From assembly GCA_942492445.1 (NCBI GenBank), contig CALOEW010000083.1:1-14276 (forward strand): 14,276 bases of DNA, written 5' to 3'. Each line of letters starts with the position of its first letter. The stretch's first letter is position 1. Shown here piece by piece: positions 13,605-14,276 of the stretch. Made by a program: the position numbers and the translations under genes. Under the pieces are notes generated by a model. That model saw nothing but the letters and a program-made list of their open reading frames with translations, was not told the DNA's origin and did no database searches. This stretch comes from NORP240 sp942492445. GTDB taxonomy: Bacteria > Pseudomonadota > Gammaproteobacteria > Pseudomonadales > Pseudohongiellaceae.

Positions 13605-14276
13605 TTACCCACCGCGGAAAGTGAAACTGCGCTTTATCGCAGTTTTTGCCTCGCTCCTTGGGCTGCCAATCACGTTTTTCAAGACCCTGACCTCTGCCGC
13701 GTAGCGCAGATCCAGCGTATAAGGTTGGGAAGGATGCGGATCCTCGGTGCGGAAGTCCTGCTCACCCTGGCTGTGGCCATGTTGCCAGAACCTTGCAACC
13801 CGACGCGCCTCGGCTTCATTGGCATTTACCGGAAACGTGTCATAGTTGCGCCCACCTGGATGAGACACATGATAGGTGCACCCACCCAGAGAGCGCTTAT
13901 TGAAGGTGTCGACCACATCGAGGACCAGCGGTGAATTGATACCAGAGGGTGTAGCAGTGAGGCTGAAAAAGGCCAGCCCACGCCTTATATCTGAGCCCCC
14001 CAACGTATTCTCCCTCACGGCCAGTGAACTGGAGAGGCAGCCTGCGTCCGTTGCAGGTGACGATAAAACGGTTGCTGGTCATATTGCGAGCCATCACCTG
14101 CAATCGTTCGACTGATGAATCCACATAGCGGGATGTACCCTGACCGCTGCTCTCCTCACCCAGCACATGCCAGGGCTCGATCGCCCCCCGAATTTCCAGC
14201 TCTATGCCTGCGGTATGAATCGTACCGAAGTGGGGAAACCGAAATTCCTGAAATGGTGCAAACCATTCAAGCCCGA
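13605..14276 (-). pseudogene. DUF2126 (transglutaminase-associated) protein, C-terminal part, frameshifted; 5' end outside window
   Basis: Reading in from the window edge on the minus strand the frame gives LEWFAPFQEFRFPHFG, then IELEIRGAIEPWHVLGEE, GTSRYVDSSVERLQV and TCNGRRLPLQFTGREGEYVG, characteristic of the C-terminal DUF2126 region of large transglutaminase-like proteins. After LRYKAW the frame is lost. The continuation, GINSPLVLDVVDTF, KRSLGGCTYHVSHPGGRNYD and TFPVNANEAEARRVARFW, is in another frame and ends at 13605. The shift falls near 13950-13980, by a run of five A. The family usually ends soon after a TLDLR motif, but here about 30 residues follow it. These proteins often occur with circularly permuted ATP-grasp and alpha-E partners; none is visible in the window. 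Exact function is unknown. Confidence 0.8.

Noticed and set aside
1..14276. CRISPR array, tRNA or rRNA genes, intact transposase
   Set aside because: No regularly spaced repeats, no cloverleaf or rRNA sequence, and no transposase-like protein was recognised in any frame.

Overview
The window looks like a piece of a gammaproteobacterial chromosome, probably from an environmental or marine lineage with moderate to high GC. The evidence is the outer-membrane machinery (TonB-dependent receptor, RlpA-like lipoprotein) and the agmatine-to-putrescine pair AguA/AguB. The lineage is an inference from gene types; no rRNA, tRNA or other taxonomic marker is present. I saw no CRISPR array and no complete transposase gene.

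Layout. 1-1275: the end of an unrecognised gene and a multi-pass membrane protein of the lysylphosphatidylglycerol-synthase-TM/flippase-like superfamily, 6 bases apart. 1276-1864: no gene; a dispersed composite repeat interrupted by a 147-bp MITE-like element with 31-bp terminal inverted repeats, then IS5-type terminal sequence. 1865-3916 (-): a TonB-dependent receptor with an IS-type end touching each side. 3917-4306: IS-type end, hairpin and another repeat copy. 4307-4714 (-): a short RlpA-like lipoprotein whose first codons lie in an IS-type end. 4715-5323: no convincing large gene; a micro-ORF with a strong Shine-Dalgarno sequence and a 26-bp dyad.

5324-8874 (+) is the most unusual part: three co-directional genes encoding a putative methyltransferase-fold protein, a cupin, and a cyanophycin-synthetase-like ATP-grasp ligase. 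In the ligase the Mur-ligase half is shortened and has lost its P-loop. I infer an amino-acid or peptide-ligating biosynthetic or modifying pathway, and I do not recognise it as a described cluster.

8875-9624: no gene; an inverted copy of the composite repeat and a second MITE-like copy. 9625-10561 (-): an AEC-family transporter with a frameshift. 10562-11124: IS-type remnants. 11125-11361 (+): a small membrane protein. 11490-13417 (-): aguB-aguA, each with one apparent frameshift. 13605-14276 (-): the C-terminal part of a DUF2126 (transglutaminase-associated) protein, also frameshifted and running off the window. Every conserved-family gene after 9.6 kb carries a single-base-type frameshift while the recognisable genes before it read through intact. 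This means either local sequence error or local gene decay.
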